A stretch of 46,106 bases of DNA from Tissierellia bacterium (lineage in GTDB: Bacteria; Bacillota; Clostridia; Tissierellales; Tissierellaceae). The notes below the pieces were generated by a model, which saw nothing but the letters and a program-made list of their open reading frames with translations, did not search any database and was not told the DNA's origin. Positions 20,832 through 30,239 of the stretch are shown in pieces (positions within the stretch are counted from its first letter, which is position 1; each line of letters starts with the position of its first letter). A program made the translations under genes and the position numbers. The DNA lies in the NCBI GenBank assembly GCA_012728125.1, contig JAAYFT010000150.1, positions 1 through 46,106 of the forward strand. The letters are read 5' to 3'.

Positions 20832-20860
20832 TTGAAATATTTGAAATAATAATGTATAAT
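20832..20860 (+). promoter_or_regulatory. Sigma-A-type promoter for rpsU
   Basis: TTGAAA (20832-20837) - 17 nt - TATAAT (20855-20860). Confidence 0.85.
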
Positions 20861-20930
20861 GGTCTAGTGCACAACCCTTGATAGGTATAGTATCGGGTAC
20901 TCTTGTAGTAGAGAGGGGAGGGAGAAGTCT

Positions 20931-21113
20931 ATGGCAGAAATTAGAGTTGGAGAAAATGAATCTCTTGATAATGCTTTGAAAAGGTTTAAAAGACAATGTG
21001 CTCGAGCTGGCGTTCTAGGAGAAGTCAGAAAAAGAGAACATTATGTAAAACCAAGCGTAAGACGTAAAAAGAAATCTGAAGAAGCTAGAAGAAAGAAATA
21101 TTCTAGATTTTAA
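20931..21113 (+). CDS. rpsU: 30S ribosomal protein S21
   Basis: [30 protein letters not shown]. Confidence 0.98.
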   Translation: MAEIRVGENESLDNALKRFKRQCARAGVLGEVRKREHYVKPSVRRKKKSEEARRKKYSRF

Positions 21114-21128
21114 TGAGAAGGTGAATCA

Positions 21129-21572
21129 ATGTCTCTTAAAGATAAATTAATGGAAGACTTGAAAGACTCCATGAAGAGTAAAGACAAAGTCAAAAAAGAT
21201 ACTATAACTATGGTAAGGGCAGCAATCAAACAGAAAGAGATAGATGAAAGAATAGAGCTTTCTGATGAAGATATATTAGACATTATTGCTAAACAGCTGA
21301 AGGAAAAAAGAATGGCCATTGAAGATTTCAAGAAGGGTCAAAGAGAAGATTTGGTCAAATTGACTGAACAAGAAATAGATATTCTTTTACAATACTTACC
21401 TGAACAGCTTACAGAGGAAGAAGTAGAACAAATCGTTCTAGAAACTATAAAAGAAGTCAATGCGAAATCTGTTAAGGACATTGGAATTATAATGAAGGCT
21501 GTAATGCCAAAGGTTAAAGGTAGGACTGATGGCAATATTGTAAATAAAATAGTTAGAAAGATTTTAAACTAA
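21129..21572 (+). CDS. yqeY: GatB/YqeY domain-containing protein
   Basis: RAAIKQKEIDERIELSDEDIL, EQEIDILLQYLPEQLTEEE, MKAVMPKVKGRTDG. Confidence 0.93.
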   Translation: MSLKDKLMEDLKDSMKSKDKVKKDTITMVRAAIKQKEIDERIELSDEDILDIIAKQLKEKRMAIEDFKKGQREDLVKLTEQEIDILLQYLPEQLTEEEVEQIVLETIKEVNAKSVKDIGIIMKAVMPKVKGRTDGNIVNKIVRKILN

Positions 21573-21597
21573 CCTGGGTTATCCCAGGTTTTTTTAT
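21571..21597 (+). terminator. Intrinsic terminator after yqeY
   Basis: AACCTGGG-TTAT-CCCAGGTT followed by TTTTTATT. Confidence 0.92.
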
Positions 21598-21704
21598 TAA
21601 GTTTTTTGTTAAATATTTGTTTTACTCTTTAATTTTTCAAATTTTTGGGTAATAGTATAATATATATATTATAACTAATAATAAATAAAACAGGGGGTGG
21701 ATAA

Positions 21705-22985
21705 ATGCAAAAAAGATTTATTGTACTTCTTATTCTACTTATAGCTTTAGTACTACCAAGTATAAGTTTTGCAGATATAAATGATGTTTATGTTATTCCT
21801 ATAAAGGGTGACATTAATCGTGCAACTTATAACTTCCTTAATCATACAATGGATAAGGTAATTAAGGAAAACCCTAAAGCTATTATATTTGAAATAGATA
21901 CCTATGGTGGAGTAATCGTGGAAGCAGAAAAGATAAAGAATTTAATCATTTCTTCACCAGTTCCCACCATTGCCTATGTAAACAATAAAGCGGAATCTGC
22001 TGGGGTCTTAATAGCCATAGCAGCAGATAATGTTGTCGTATCTAATACAGCTACTATTGGTTCTGCTGAAACAATTCCCAACACTGAAAAAGTCCTATCT
22101 ATGTGGCGAGGTCTCCTTAGAGATACAGCCCAATACAGGAATAGGGATCCAGAAATAATTGAAGCTATGGCAGATAAGGATATTGAAATAGAAGGCTTGA
22201 TAGAAAAAGGCAAATTACTGAATTTAACTTCTCATGAAGCGGTAAAATACGGTATAGCAGATTTGGCCACTGATAGTTATGATGATATACTTGAGTTTTT
22301 CGATTTGGCTAATGTAAATATAAACCATGTAGAGGAAAGTTTACAAGTTAAACTAGCAAAATACATTTCAAATCCCTATATAAGCAGTTTGTTGCTAACC
22401 ATAGGATTTGTAGGTTTAGTAATTGAAATATTGACTCCAGGCTTTGGCATAGGAGGTACTATAAGTATTATAGGTTTTGGTTTATACTTTGGTGGAAATA
22501 TTTTAGCAGGTAATTCCCATTGGACATCTTTAATCCTATTTGTTACAGGATTAATACTATTGGTTATTGAGGCCATGATACCAGGCTTTGGACTACCTGG
22601 CATCAGCGGCATAATACTGGTCCTAATAGGTACAGTTCTGGCAATGGGCTCATTAAAAACTGCTGTAGTGTCCCTTAGTATAGCCATACTTATAACTACC
22701 ATAGTCACCATAGTCCTTATTAAGATGGGATATAGAAGCAAACTATTGAACAAGATAGTACTAGACACAGCTCATGAAGGTGAAAGGGGTTATTTAAGTG
22801 TAGATTCCCCAATAGACTATCTTAACAAAGAAGGAAAATCTATTACAGAACTTCGCCCTGCTGGGTTTATTGAAATAGATGGTGAAAAATTAGACGCATT
22901 ATCCGATGGAGGTTTCATACCAAAGGAAATGCCAATAAAAGTAGTAAGGGTAGAAGGATCAAAAATATTCGTAAGGAGGTTGTAA
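21705..22985 (+). CDS. NfeD family membrane-bound serine protease (ClpP-like, long form)
   Basis: Signal peptide, [31 protein letters not shown], multi-TM then soluble NfeD OB-fold domain; followed by floA. Confidence 0.88.
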   Translation: MQKRFIVLLILLIALVLPSISFADINDVYVIPIKGDINRATYNFLNHTMDKVIKENPKAIIFEIDTYGGVIVEAEKIKNLIISSPVPTIAYVNNKAESAGVLIAIAADNVVVSNTATIGSAETIPNTEKVLSMWRGLLRDTAQYRNRDPEIIEAMADKDIEIEGLIEKGKLLNLTSHEAVKYGIADLATDSYDDILEFFDLANVNINHVEESLQVKLAKYISNPYISSLLLTIGFVGLVIEILTPGFGIGGTISIIGFGLYFGGNILAGNSHWTSLILFVTGLILLVIEAMIPGFGLPGISGIILVLIGTVLAMGSLKTAVVSLSIAILITTIVTIVLIKMGYRSKLLNKIVLDTAHEGERGYLSVDSPIDYLNKEGKSITELRPAGFIEIDGEKLDALSDGGFIPKEMPIKVVRVEGSKIFVRRL

Positions 22986-22986
22986 C

Positions 22987-23967
22987 ATGCCATTTTTTGT
23001 ACCAGTGGGTTTAGCCCTAATCATTATTATTCTTGTTATTCTTTTCTTCACATTTATACCTGTAGGACTTTGGATAACAGCCTACTTTTCAGGGGTTAAA
23101 ATTTCCATGGCAACACTAATAGGTATGAGACTTAGGAGAGTTGCCCCATCAAGAATTGTTAATCCAATGATTAAAGCAACTAAGGCAGGACTAGTGATTA
23201 AGATCAATGAACTGGAAGCCCATTACCTAGCTGGAGGTAATGTAAATACCTTAGTTGATGCTTTAATAGCAGCCCAAAGAGCTAATATACCTTTAGTATT
23301 TGAAAGGGCAGCTGCTATAGATCTAGCAGGTAGAAATGTGTTAGAAGCAGTACAGGTATCTGTTAATCCAAAGGTAATAGAAACCCCTCAAATAGCAGCA
23401 GTTGCTAAAGACGGTATTGAAGTAATAGTTAAAGCAAGGGTTACTGTAAGAGCAAATATTGAAAGACTAGTAGGAGGAGCAGGAGAGGAAACTATAATAG
23501 CTAGAGTAGGGGAAGGTATTGTAACTACAGTAGGTAGTTCTGAATCCCATAAGGATGTACTGGAAAACCCAGACAGTATATCTAAAACCGTATTAGATAA
23601 GGGATTGGATTCAGGAACAGCCTTTGAAATCCTATCCATAGATATAGCCGATGTTGATGTAGGAAGAAATATAGGTGCAAAATTAACTATGGATCAAGCT
23701 GAAGCTGAAAAGAGAATTGCTCAAGCTAAGGCAGAAGAAAGAAGAGCCATGGCAGTGGCAAGAGAGCAAGAGATGAGAGCAGAAGTCCAAGCCATGAAAG
23801 CCAAGGTAGTAGAGGCAGAGGCAGAAGTACCGTTGGCTTTAGCAGCAGCCTTAAAAGAAGGGAAACTTGGTGTAATGGATTATTATAACATGAGAAATCT
23901 ATTGGCAGATACAGATATGAGATCCGCCATATCTAAGATAGTTGACGAAGACAATAAGCAAGAATAA
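22987..23967 (+). CDS. floA: Flotillin-like protein FloA (YqfA, SPFH)
   Basis: N-terminal membrane hairpin, [51 protein letters not shown]. Confidence 0.95.
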   Translation: MPFFVPVGLALIIIILVILFFTFIPVGLWITAYFSGVKISMATLIGMRLRRVAPSRIVNPMIKATKAGLVIKINELEAHYLAGGNVNTLVDALIAAQRANIPLVFERAAAIDLAGRNVLEAVQVSVNPKVIETPQIAAVAKDGIEVIVKARVTVRANIERLVGGAGEETIIARVGEGIVTTVGSSESHKDVLENPDSISKTVLDKGLDSGTAFEILSIDIADVDVGRNIGAKLTMDQAEAEKRIAQAKAEERRAMAVAREQEMRAEVQAMKAKVVEAEAEVPLALAAALKEGKLGVMDYYNMRNLLADTDMRSAISKIVDEDNKQE

Positions 23968-23978
23968 GGAGGGATTAT

Positions 23979-24455
23979 ATGCCCAGTCCTTTACTGTTCT
24001 TTATATTCATCATAATAGTAGACTTAATACTTAAATCCCTCAAAGATAAAAAGAATATAGATATGGCTAAGGAAAGAAGGCAAAGGGAGTTAGGGAAAGG
24101 TCAACCTTCTAAAACTAGGCCAATTGCAGATTTAAGGAAGATTTTAGAGGAAGAAATTCAAAAGGAAAGACAAAGAGCTAGGCAAAGTGAAATTCCTAGG
24201 AGAAGAATAGAAAGCCAGCCAAAAGCTACAGTTCAAGCTACTAGGGATGTAGAAGCACCAATGCCCAGTAGTGTGGAACCCGATTATTCAGTTAGTACAA
24301 AAACTGAGAAAGTTTCAGATTATGGTGAAAAAAAAGATAAAGAATCAAAATCTAAAGTAAAAATTAACCCTAGGGAAGAGATTATTAAGGGGATAATTTT
24401 TTCAGAAGTATTATCTAAACCAAAGAGTTTACAAGGTCAGAGAAGAAGTCTGTAA
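23979..24455 (+). CDS. Hypothetical membrane-anchored, charged low-complexity protein
   Basis: 158 aa; N-terminal TM LLFFIFIIIVDLIL, charged linker, C-terminal EEIIKGIIFSEVLSKPKSLQ; RBS aaggaggg. Confidence 0.75.
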   Translation: MPSPLLFFIFIIIVDLILKSLKDKKNIDMAKERRQRELGKGQPSKTRPIADLRKILEEEIQKERQRARQSEIPRRRIESQPKATVQATRDVEAPMPSSVEPDYSVSTKTEKVSDYGEKKDKESKSKVKINPREEIIKGIIFSEVLSKPKSLQGQRRSL

Positions 24456-24475
24456 TTTTTACAGGCTTCTTTTTC
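24444..24475 (+). terminator. Terminator overlapping the stop codon of the hypothetical gene
   Basis: AGAAGTCTGTA...TACAGGCTTCT (one G-T) followed by TTTTC. Confidence 0.8.
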
Positions 24476-24479
24476 ATTG

Positions 24480-24508
24480 GTATAGTCTATATTTAAGGGG
24501 CATAGAAT
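24480..24508 (+). promoter_or_regulatory. Candidate sigma-E promoter for yqfC-yqfD
   Basis: GTATAGT (24480-24486) - 14 nt - CATAGAAT (24501-24508; 7/8 to CATACAAT). Confidence 0.5.
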
Positions 24509-24525
24509 TTATTGGAGGGGTTAGG

Positions 24526-24804
24526 ATGAAAAAAAAGATAGAGAATATGAAATATAATATCTCTGAAGCTTTCGAACTACCTAGGGATATAATAATGGAT
24601 TTGCCCAAATTAACAGTTTTAGGAGATAAGGAAGCCTCTTTATTAAACCATAAGGGGATTATTGAATATACCAAAGAAACTATTAGAGTTAATACAAAAA
24701 GCGGAATATTTAAAATAACAGGAGAGGACTTAGAAATTAAAACCATACTTGCTGAAGAAATTATTATTGTAGGCAGGATCAAGAATATTGAAATAATAAG
24801 CTAG
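24526..24804 (+). CDS. yqfC: Sporulation protein YqfC
   Basis: FELPRDIIMDLPKLTVLGDKEASLLNHKGIIEYT...; precedes yqfD. Confidence 0.9.
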   Translation: MKKKIENMKYNISEAFELPRDIIMDLPKLTVLGDKEASLLNHKGIIEYTKETIRVNTKSGIFKITGEDLEIKTILAEEIIIVGRIKNIEIIS

Positions 24805-24815
24805 GGAGTGTTAAT

Positions 24816-26018
24816 ATGCTAGCTATAAAAATATGGAATTATTTTAAAGGATATGTTATTATTAGGGTTGAGGGATTAACTCTTGAAAGATTATTGAATT
24901 TAGCTGCTAGTCATGATATATATCTGTGGGACGTTAAAAGAATTAATAATATAGTCCTAGAGATGAAGTCTACTACAAGAGGCTTCAAAGAACTAAAAAA
25001 AATTGTAAAAAAAGTAGGTTGCAGGGTAGAGATCACAAATAAAACCGGATTTCCTTTTTTACTAATGAAGCTAAGAGAACGAAAAATGTGGGTAGGAGGA
25101 TTTTTATTATTTTGGGCAATAATATTTTTCCTATCCTCTTTAATATGGAAGATAGACATTGTTGGCAATGAACAAACCCCAAGGGAAGAAATAATTTCCC
25201 TATTAAAAAACAATAATATAACTGTAGGAAAAATTAAATATAGGCTAGATAAAGAAGATATAAAAGACCTATTAATAGAAAACTATGACTACTTCTCCTT
25301 TGTTTCAGTAAATATAAAGGGGACTAAACTAACTATAGAAGTAAAAGAACAAGACCTGCCACCAGAAAGGGTAGATAAAAATTATCCCTGCCATATTGTA
25401 GCTAAGAAAAAGGGAGTAATTGTAAAAGTAGTACCTAAAAATGGGAAAGCGGTGGTGGAAAAGGGTAAAGTAGTAAATCCAGGTGAAATTCTAATTACAG
25501 GCATAATCACCAGTGAATTTGGTGGTGAAACCCATCTTGTTCACGCTGAAGGAGAAGTATTGGCCCTTACTAGATATAGTAGTATTATTAGAGAACCAAT
25601 AGTAAAAAATGAGGAGAGGTTTACAGGAAAAACCTTTACCCAAAAAGGAATTAAAATTGGAGATAAGGGTATTCAATTTATGAAAGGCGACATACCCTTT
25701 GAAAACTATAAGGAATTTGTTGAGGAAAAGAGCCTCATAAATTTAGAAAAATATGATATTGATTTTCCTATTAAGATAGTAACCTATGAGTATAGGGAAG
25801 TTGAATTAAAGGAAGTTAAGCAAAATATAGATTTTTTGAAAAATGCAAACCAAATAGCAGCTACTAAGGAGATAAACAAGGAGCTGCCACCTAATGCACA
25901 AATACAGTCTAAAAACATAAGACATCAGATAGATGACAACATATTGACAACTCAGGTTATAATAGAAACCATAGAAGATATAGGAAAGAAACTAATTATA
26001 AATAACAGGGAGGATTAG
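24816..26018 (+). CDS. yqfD: Sporulation protein YqfD
   Basis: GYVIIRVEGLTLERLLNLAA, single TM, VKEQDLPPE, KKGVIVKVVPKNGKAVVEKGKVVNPGEILI. Confidence 0.92.
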   Translation: MLAIKIWNYFKGYVIIRVEGLTLERLLNLAASHDIYLWDVKRINNIVLEMKSTTRGFKELKKIVKKVGCRVEITNKTGFPFLLMKLRERKMWVGGFLLFWAIIFFLSSLIWKIDIVGNEQTPREEIISLLKNNNITVGKIKYRLDKEDIKDLLIENYDYFSFVSVNIKGTKLTIEVKEQDLPPERVDKNYPCHIVAKKKGVIVKVVPKNGKAVVEKGKVVNPGEILITGIITSEFGGETHLVHAEGEVLALTRYSSIIREPIVKNEERFTGKTFTQKGIKIGDKGIQFMKGDIPFENYKEFVEEKSLINLEKYDIDFPIKIVTYEYREVELKEVKQNIDFLKNANQIAATKEINKELPPNAQIQSKNIRHQIDDNILTTQVIIETIEDIGKKLIINNRED

Positions 26019-26020
26019 AT

Positions 26021-26986
26021 TTGTCAAACAATTTACATGATAATTCCATAGCTATTGAAAATACACAGATTATTCGAGAAATCTTTGGAGATTTTGATGA
26101 AAACATTCATATTATTAGGGAAGAATTAGGAGTGGATATCCATATAAGAAACGGAGAAATCAAATTATATGGAGAAGAGATAGCTATAGACCTAGGAAAG
26201 AAATTAATTTATAATTTAATTGAAATCATAAATAAACAAAAGAAGTTAGATAAACAAGATTTAAGATATGCTATACAACTCTTGCTAAATGGCAAAGAGG
26301 AATATGTAAAGGAGCTGTTAAAAGAAGTAGTATGCGTAACTGCTTCAGGGAAAAGTATTAAACCTAAGACCATAGGACAAAAAAGATATTTAGATGCAAT
26401 TAGAAAGAACGATATTGTATTTTGTATTGGGCCTGCAGGTACTGGAAAGACATATTTAGCCATGGCCATGGCAGTACAGGCTTTAAAAAACAAAGAAGTT
26501 AATAGGCTTATACTTACAAGGCCAGCAGTGGAAGCAGGTGAAAGCTTAGGTTTTTTACCTGGAGATTTACAAGAAAAGGTAGACCCATATCTAAGACCTA
26601 TCTACGATGCCTTATTCGATATTCTTGGAGCAGAATCTTATGCTAGATATATAGAAAAGGGCTTAATAGAAGTGGCACCACTGGCCTATATGAGAGGTAG
26701 AACTTTGGACTCATCTTATATAATCTTAGACGAAGCTCAAAATACTACTAATGAACAGATGAAGATGTTTTTAACCAGATTAGGTTTTGGGTCCAAGGCA
26801 ATAATTACTGGCGATATTACACAAATTGATTTATCAAAGGGAAAGGAGTCAGGCCTAAAAACTATTACCAAAATATTAGATAATGTAAAGGGAATTGATT
26901 TTATATATCTTACAAAGCATGATATAGTAAGACATCCGTTAGTTCAAAGGATTATAGAAGCCTATGATAAATACGAAAGTAAGTAA
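26021..26986 (+). CDS. phoH: PhoH family ATPase
   Basis: FCIGPAGTGKTYLAMAMAVQAL, LTRPAVEAGESLGFLPGDLQEKVDPYLRP, DEAQNTTNEQMKMFLTR; TTG start. Confidence 0.96.
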   Translation: MSNNLHDNSIAIENTQIIREIFGDFDENIHIIREELGVDIHIRNGEIKLYGEEIAIDLGKKLIYNLIEIINKQKKLDKQDLRYAIQLLLNGKEEYVKELLKEVVCVTASGKSIKPKTIGQKRYLDAIRKNDIVFCIGPAGTGKTYLAMAMAVQALKNKEVNRLILTRPAVEAGESLGFLPGDLQEKVDPYLRPIYDALFDILGAESYARYIEKGLIEVAPLAYMRGRTLDSSYIILDEAQNTTNEQMKMFLTRLGFGSKAIITGDITQIDLSKGKESGLKTITKILDNVKGIDFIYLTKHDIVRHPLVQRIIEAYDKYESK

Positions 26987-27008
26987 CTTAACCTAAGGGG
27001 GGGTTCCT

Positions 27009-29057
27009 ATGGCTACTAAAGATAAATTTTTTAAAGAAAATAGAAGATTATATAATGGGTTATTGCTTGTAATTTTTACAGCAACCCTTTTTTTTATAAC
27101 TATTTACAAAGTGGAGCAGGATAAATTAGACTTAAAACTTGGAGATATAGCCCCCATAGATATAAGGGCAACCAAGGATTTAGAAGATATCCATACTACT
27201 GAAAGGCTCAAAAAGGAAGCAGCAGAAAAAGTAGAGCCACGGTATAGAATCCATCCATCTGTTCAAATGGGGATGAAAAACCAAATAAAGGACTTTTTAG
27301 ATACTACAAGGGATATTAAAGCCATCGAAAACTTAAGTACAAGTAAAAAAGCAGAGCAGTTAATGGAAAGCCAAAGTCTAGGCTTAACCGATAATGAAAT
27401 ATTAATGGCTGTGAGGATGGATTATAAGACATTAAATAACCTAGAAAACAACTTATTTGACTTAATAAATCAGATTATGGGAAATGGCATAAGGGAAACG
27501 GAAATAGAATATGAAAAGAACAATCTAAAAAGCACCTTCGAGTCACTGGAAATGTCTGACCAAGAAAAACAATTGGGACTTGCATTGATGCTGGCCACTA
27601 TTAAACCTAATGAATTTATAGATGTGGCTGAAACCCAAAGAAAACAAAATGAAGAAGTAGATAAGATAGAAACGGTTATACTAAAGGAAAATGAAATCAT
27701 TGCTCCCCAAGGTTCAACCATTGGAGAGAGGGAGCTGGATTTAATCAGGGAATCAGGGCTTTTAAAAGAAGATAACAAAATCCCAGTTGTAACTATATTG
27801 GGAATAGTCATATTAATCTCTTTGATTTTGCTCATTATAATTGGTTATATATATTATTATAATAAAGAGATCTTGTACAATAATAGGCTATTGATAGTGC
27901 TCATTATTACTTTGGCTGTAATATTGATAAGTAAAGAATTGTACAATATTTCACCCTATATAATGCCCATAGGAACAGCAGCCCTATTAATATCCATCTT
28001 AATTGACCCTAGGTTAGGCTTTGTGATTAATATTTTCCTATCCTTCTATTTGGGATTTTTACTAAAATTAGATGGAAGCCTATCTACCATGTATATCGTC
28101 TCTGGCAGTATAGCTTCCTTATTGGCAATTAAACAAGATCAAAGATATAATATTTTAATTAGCGGATTTATTATTGGGATCGTTAATATACTAAGCTTAA
28201 CATCTTATGGCTTAGCCTTAAATGTGGCTGGAATAGAGTCATTTTCCCAAGCCGGCTATAGTTTTTTAAACGGAATCATATCTGCCATTTTAGCCTTGGG
28301 TTCATTACCCCTATGGGAAAATGTATTTTCTGTTTTGACTACTATAAAACTATTAGAACTATCTAATCCAAACCAGCCATTGCTAAAAAAACTATTGTTA
28401 GAAGCTCCAGGTACCTACCACCATAGTATTTTAGTTGGGAATCTGGCTGAATCTGCAGCAGAGTCTGTGTCAGCTAACCCCCTATTAGCAAGGGTAGGAG
28501 CATATTACCATGATATTGGAAAAACCGTAAGACCATTTTACTTTGCAGAAAATCAATTTGGTATGGAAAATCCCCATGATAAACTCCAGCCTATGCAGAG
28601 TACATCCATAATTACATCCCATACTACTGATGGGGTAGCCTTAGGCAAGGAAGAAAAACTACCTGAGGAAATACTAGATATTATAGAACAACACCATGGG
28701 GATACTATAGTAGCCTACTTTTATCATAAGGCCAAGGAAGAAAACAAGGATATTGAAATTTCAATAGATGAATTTAGATATAAAGGAAGAAAACCTCAAA
28801 CTAAGGAAGCTGCCATAGTTATGTTGGCTGATTCTTCAGAGGCAGCTGTTAGGAGTATGAAAGACATTAATAAGGAAAAGATTGAAGATATGGTAAGAAA
28901 AGTTGTAAAGGGAAAGGTAAAGGATGGCCAGTTAGATGAATGTGATATAACCCTAAAGGAAATAGAGGTTATTATCAATTCTTTTGTAAAGGTCTTAACT
29001 GGAATCTACCATGACCGAATCGAATATCCTAAAACTGAAGAAAAATCGGAGGCATAA
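27009..29057 (+). CDS. pgpH: 7TM-HD family phosphohydrolase (PgpH/YqfF-type c-di-AMP phosphodiesterase)
   Basis: Extracellular domain, 7 TM, APGTYHHSILVGNLAESAAE, YYHDIGKT, EQHHGDT. Confidence 0.92.
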   Translation: MATKDKFFKENRRLYNGLLLVIFTATLFFITIYKVEQDKLDLKLGDIAPIDIRATKDLEDIHTTERLKKEAAEKVEPRYRIHPSVQMGMKNQIKDFLDTTRDIKAIENLSTSKKAEQLMESQSLGLTDNEILMAVRMDYKTLNNLENNLFDLINQIMGNGIRETEIEYEKNNLKSTFESLEMSDQEKQLGLALMLATIKPNEFIDVAETQRKQNEEVDKIETVILKENEIIAPQGSTIGERELDLIRESGLLKEDNKIPVVTILGIVILISLILLIIIGYIYYYNKEILYNNRLLIVLIITLAVILISKELYNISPYIMPIGTAALLISILIDPRLGFVINIFLSFYLGFLLKLDGSLSTMYIVSGSIASLLAIKQDQRYNILISGFIIGIVNILSLTSYGLALNVAGIESFSQAGYSFLNGIISAILALGSLPLWENVFSVLTTIKLLELSNPNQPLLKKLLLEAPGTYHHSILVGNLAESAAESVSANPLLARVGAYYHDIGKTVRPFYFAENQFGMENPHDKLQPMQSTSIITSHTTDGVALGKEEKLPEEILDIIEQHHGDTIVAYFYHKAKEENKDIEISIDEFRYKGRKPQTKEAAIVMLADSSEAAVRSMKDINKEKIEDMVRKVVKGKVKDGQLDECDITLKEIEVIINSFVKVLTGIYHDRIEYPKTEEKSEA

Positions 29058-29059
29058 GT

Positions 29060-29524
29060 ATGGAGATCTATATTGATAATAGGCAAGATAAGATATTAAT
29101 AGATGATAGTATTCATGGATTAATAGAAAAAACTATTGAAGAAGTATTATTATCAGAAGGTGAGTCCTTAAACTGCGAAGTCAGTATATCTTTCGTAGAC
29201 AATGAAGAGATTAGGGAATTAAATAGGGAATATAGGGGAGTAGATAAGGAGACAGATGTCTTATCTTTTCCCTTAGGAGATAGCCTGTTGGCAGATGGGC
29301 CAAGACTATTAGGAGATATAATTATTTCCTTGGAAAAGGCCCTAGAACAATCCAAAGATTTTGGCCATTCCATAGAAAGGGAAATCGCTTATTTAACTGC
29401 CCATTCCATGTTACACCTATTAGGCTATGACCATGAAGAAGAGGAAGAAAAGCTTATTATGCGAGGAAGGGAAAAGGAAATAATGAGAAGGCTGGGTATT
29501 TTTAAGGATGTAAAAGGAGAATAA
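29060..29524 (+). CDS. ybeY: rRNA maturation RNase YbeY
   Basis: LNREYRGVDKETDVLSFPL, LTAHSMLHLLGYDHE. Confidence 0.97.
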   Translation: MEIYIDNRQDKILIDDSIHGLIEKTIEEVLLSEGESLNCEVSISFVDNEEIRELNREYRGVDKETDVLSFPLGDSLLADGPRLLGDIIISLEKALEQSKDFGHSIEREIAYLTAHSMLHLLGYDHEEEEEKLIMRGREKEIMRRLGIFKDVKGE

Positions 29525-29526
29525 TA

Positions 29527-30228
29527 ATGAGGAAATCTCTAATAGATAGCTTTAATTTTGCCGTCAATGGGATTATATCAGCCCTTAAAACCGAAAGGAA
29601 TATGAGGATCCATTACCTCATTGCCATCATCGTTATAATCCTAAGTCTCTTTTTTGATTTTTCACGAACAGAACTCTTGCTACTCATCTTCGCCATATCC
29701 TTAGTAATAGTTGCTGAATTATTTAATACTGCTATAGAGAAGGTTGTAGATTTAATTACAGATAGATATCATCCCCTGGCAAAACTGGTTAAGGATATAT
29801 CTGCTGGAGCTGTACTTATTGCAGCCATAAACTCCATAGTAGTTGGATACTTGCTATTCTTCGACAAGCTTAGCTATTATACGGATTTTTTATTAATTAA
29901 AATATCCAATTCATCTACCCATCTAACCTTCGTGGCATTATTTGTGGTAATTCTTTTGACTGTAGGACTTAAAGCCTTGTTTTATAAAGGAAAGGGTACC
30001 CATTTCCAAGGTGGAGTTGTAAGCGGACATTCATCAGTAGCATTTTGCATAGCTACCATTGTGTCCTTACTGGCAAAAAATATGCTAGTAACTACTTTAA
30101 CCTTCGCTCTAGCAGTTTTAGTAGGTGAAAGTAGAATAGAAGGAAAGATTCATACCTTCATAGAAGTCTTACTGGGTGCTATTTTAGGCATATTAGTAGG
30201 TATAATCATATTTAAAGTCATCGGATAA
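29527..30228 (+). CDS. Diacylglycerol/undecaprenol kinase (DgkA) fused to a PAP2-like phosphatase domain
   Basis: DgkA motifs ELFNTAIEKVVDLI and KDISAGAVLIAA; C-terminal VSGHSSVAF and SRIEGKIHTFIE (PAP2 C2/C3-like). Confidence 0.88.
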   Translation: MRKSLIDSFNFAVNGIISALKTERNMRIHYLIAIIVIILSLFFDFSRTELLLLIFAISLVIVAELFNTAIEKVVDLITDRYHPLAKLVKDISAGAVLIAAINSIVVGYLLFFDKLSYYTDFLLIKISNSSTHLTFVALFVVILLTVGLKALFYKGKGTHFQGGVVSGHSSVAFCIATIVSLLAKNMLVTTLTFALAVLVGESRIEGKIHTFIEVLLGAILGILVGIIIFKVIG

Positions 30229-30239
30229 GGGGGATAAAA

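Noticed and set aside
22376-22768. 130-aa minus-strand ORF within the nfeD gene
   Set aside because: Mirror of the TM-coding region of NfeD; no independent coding evidence.
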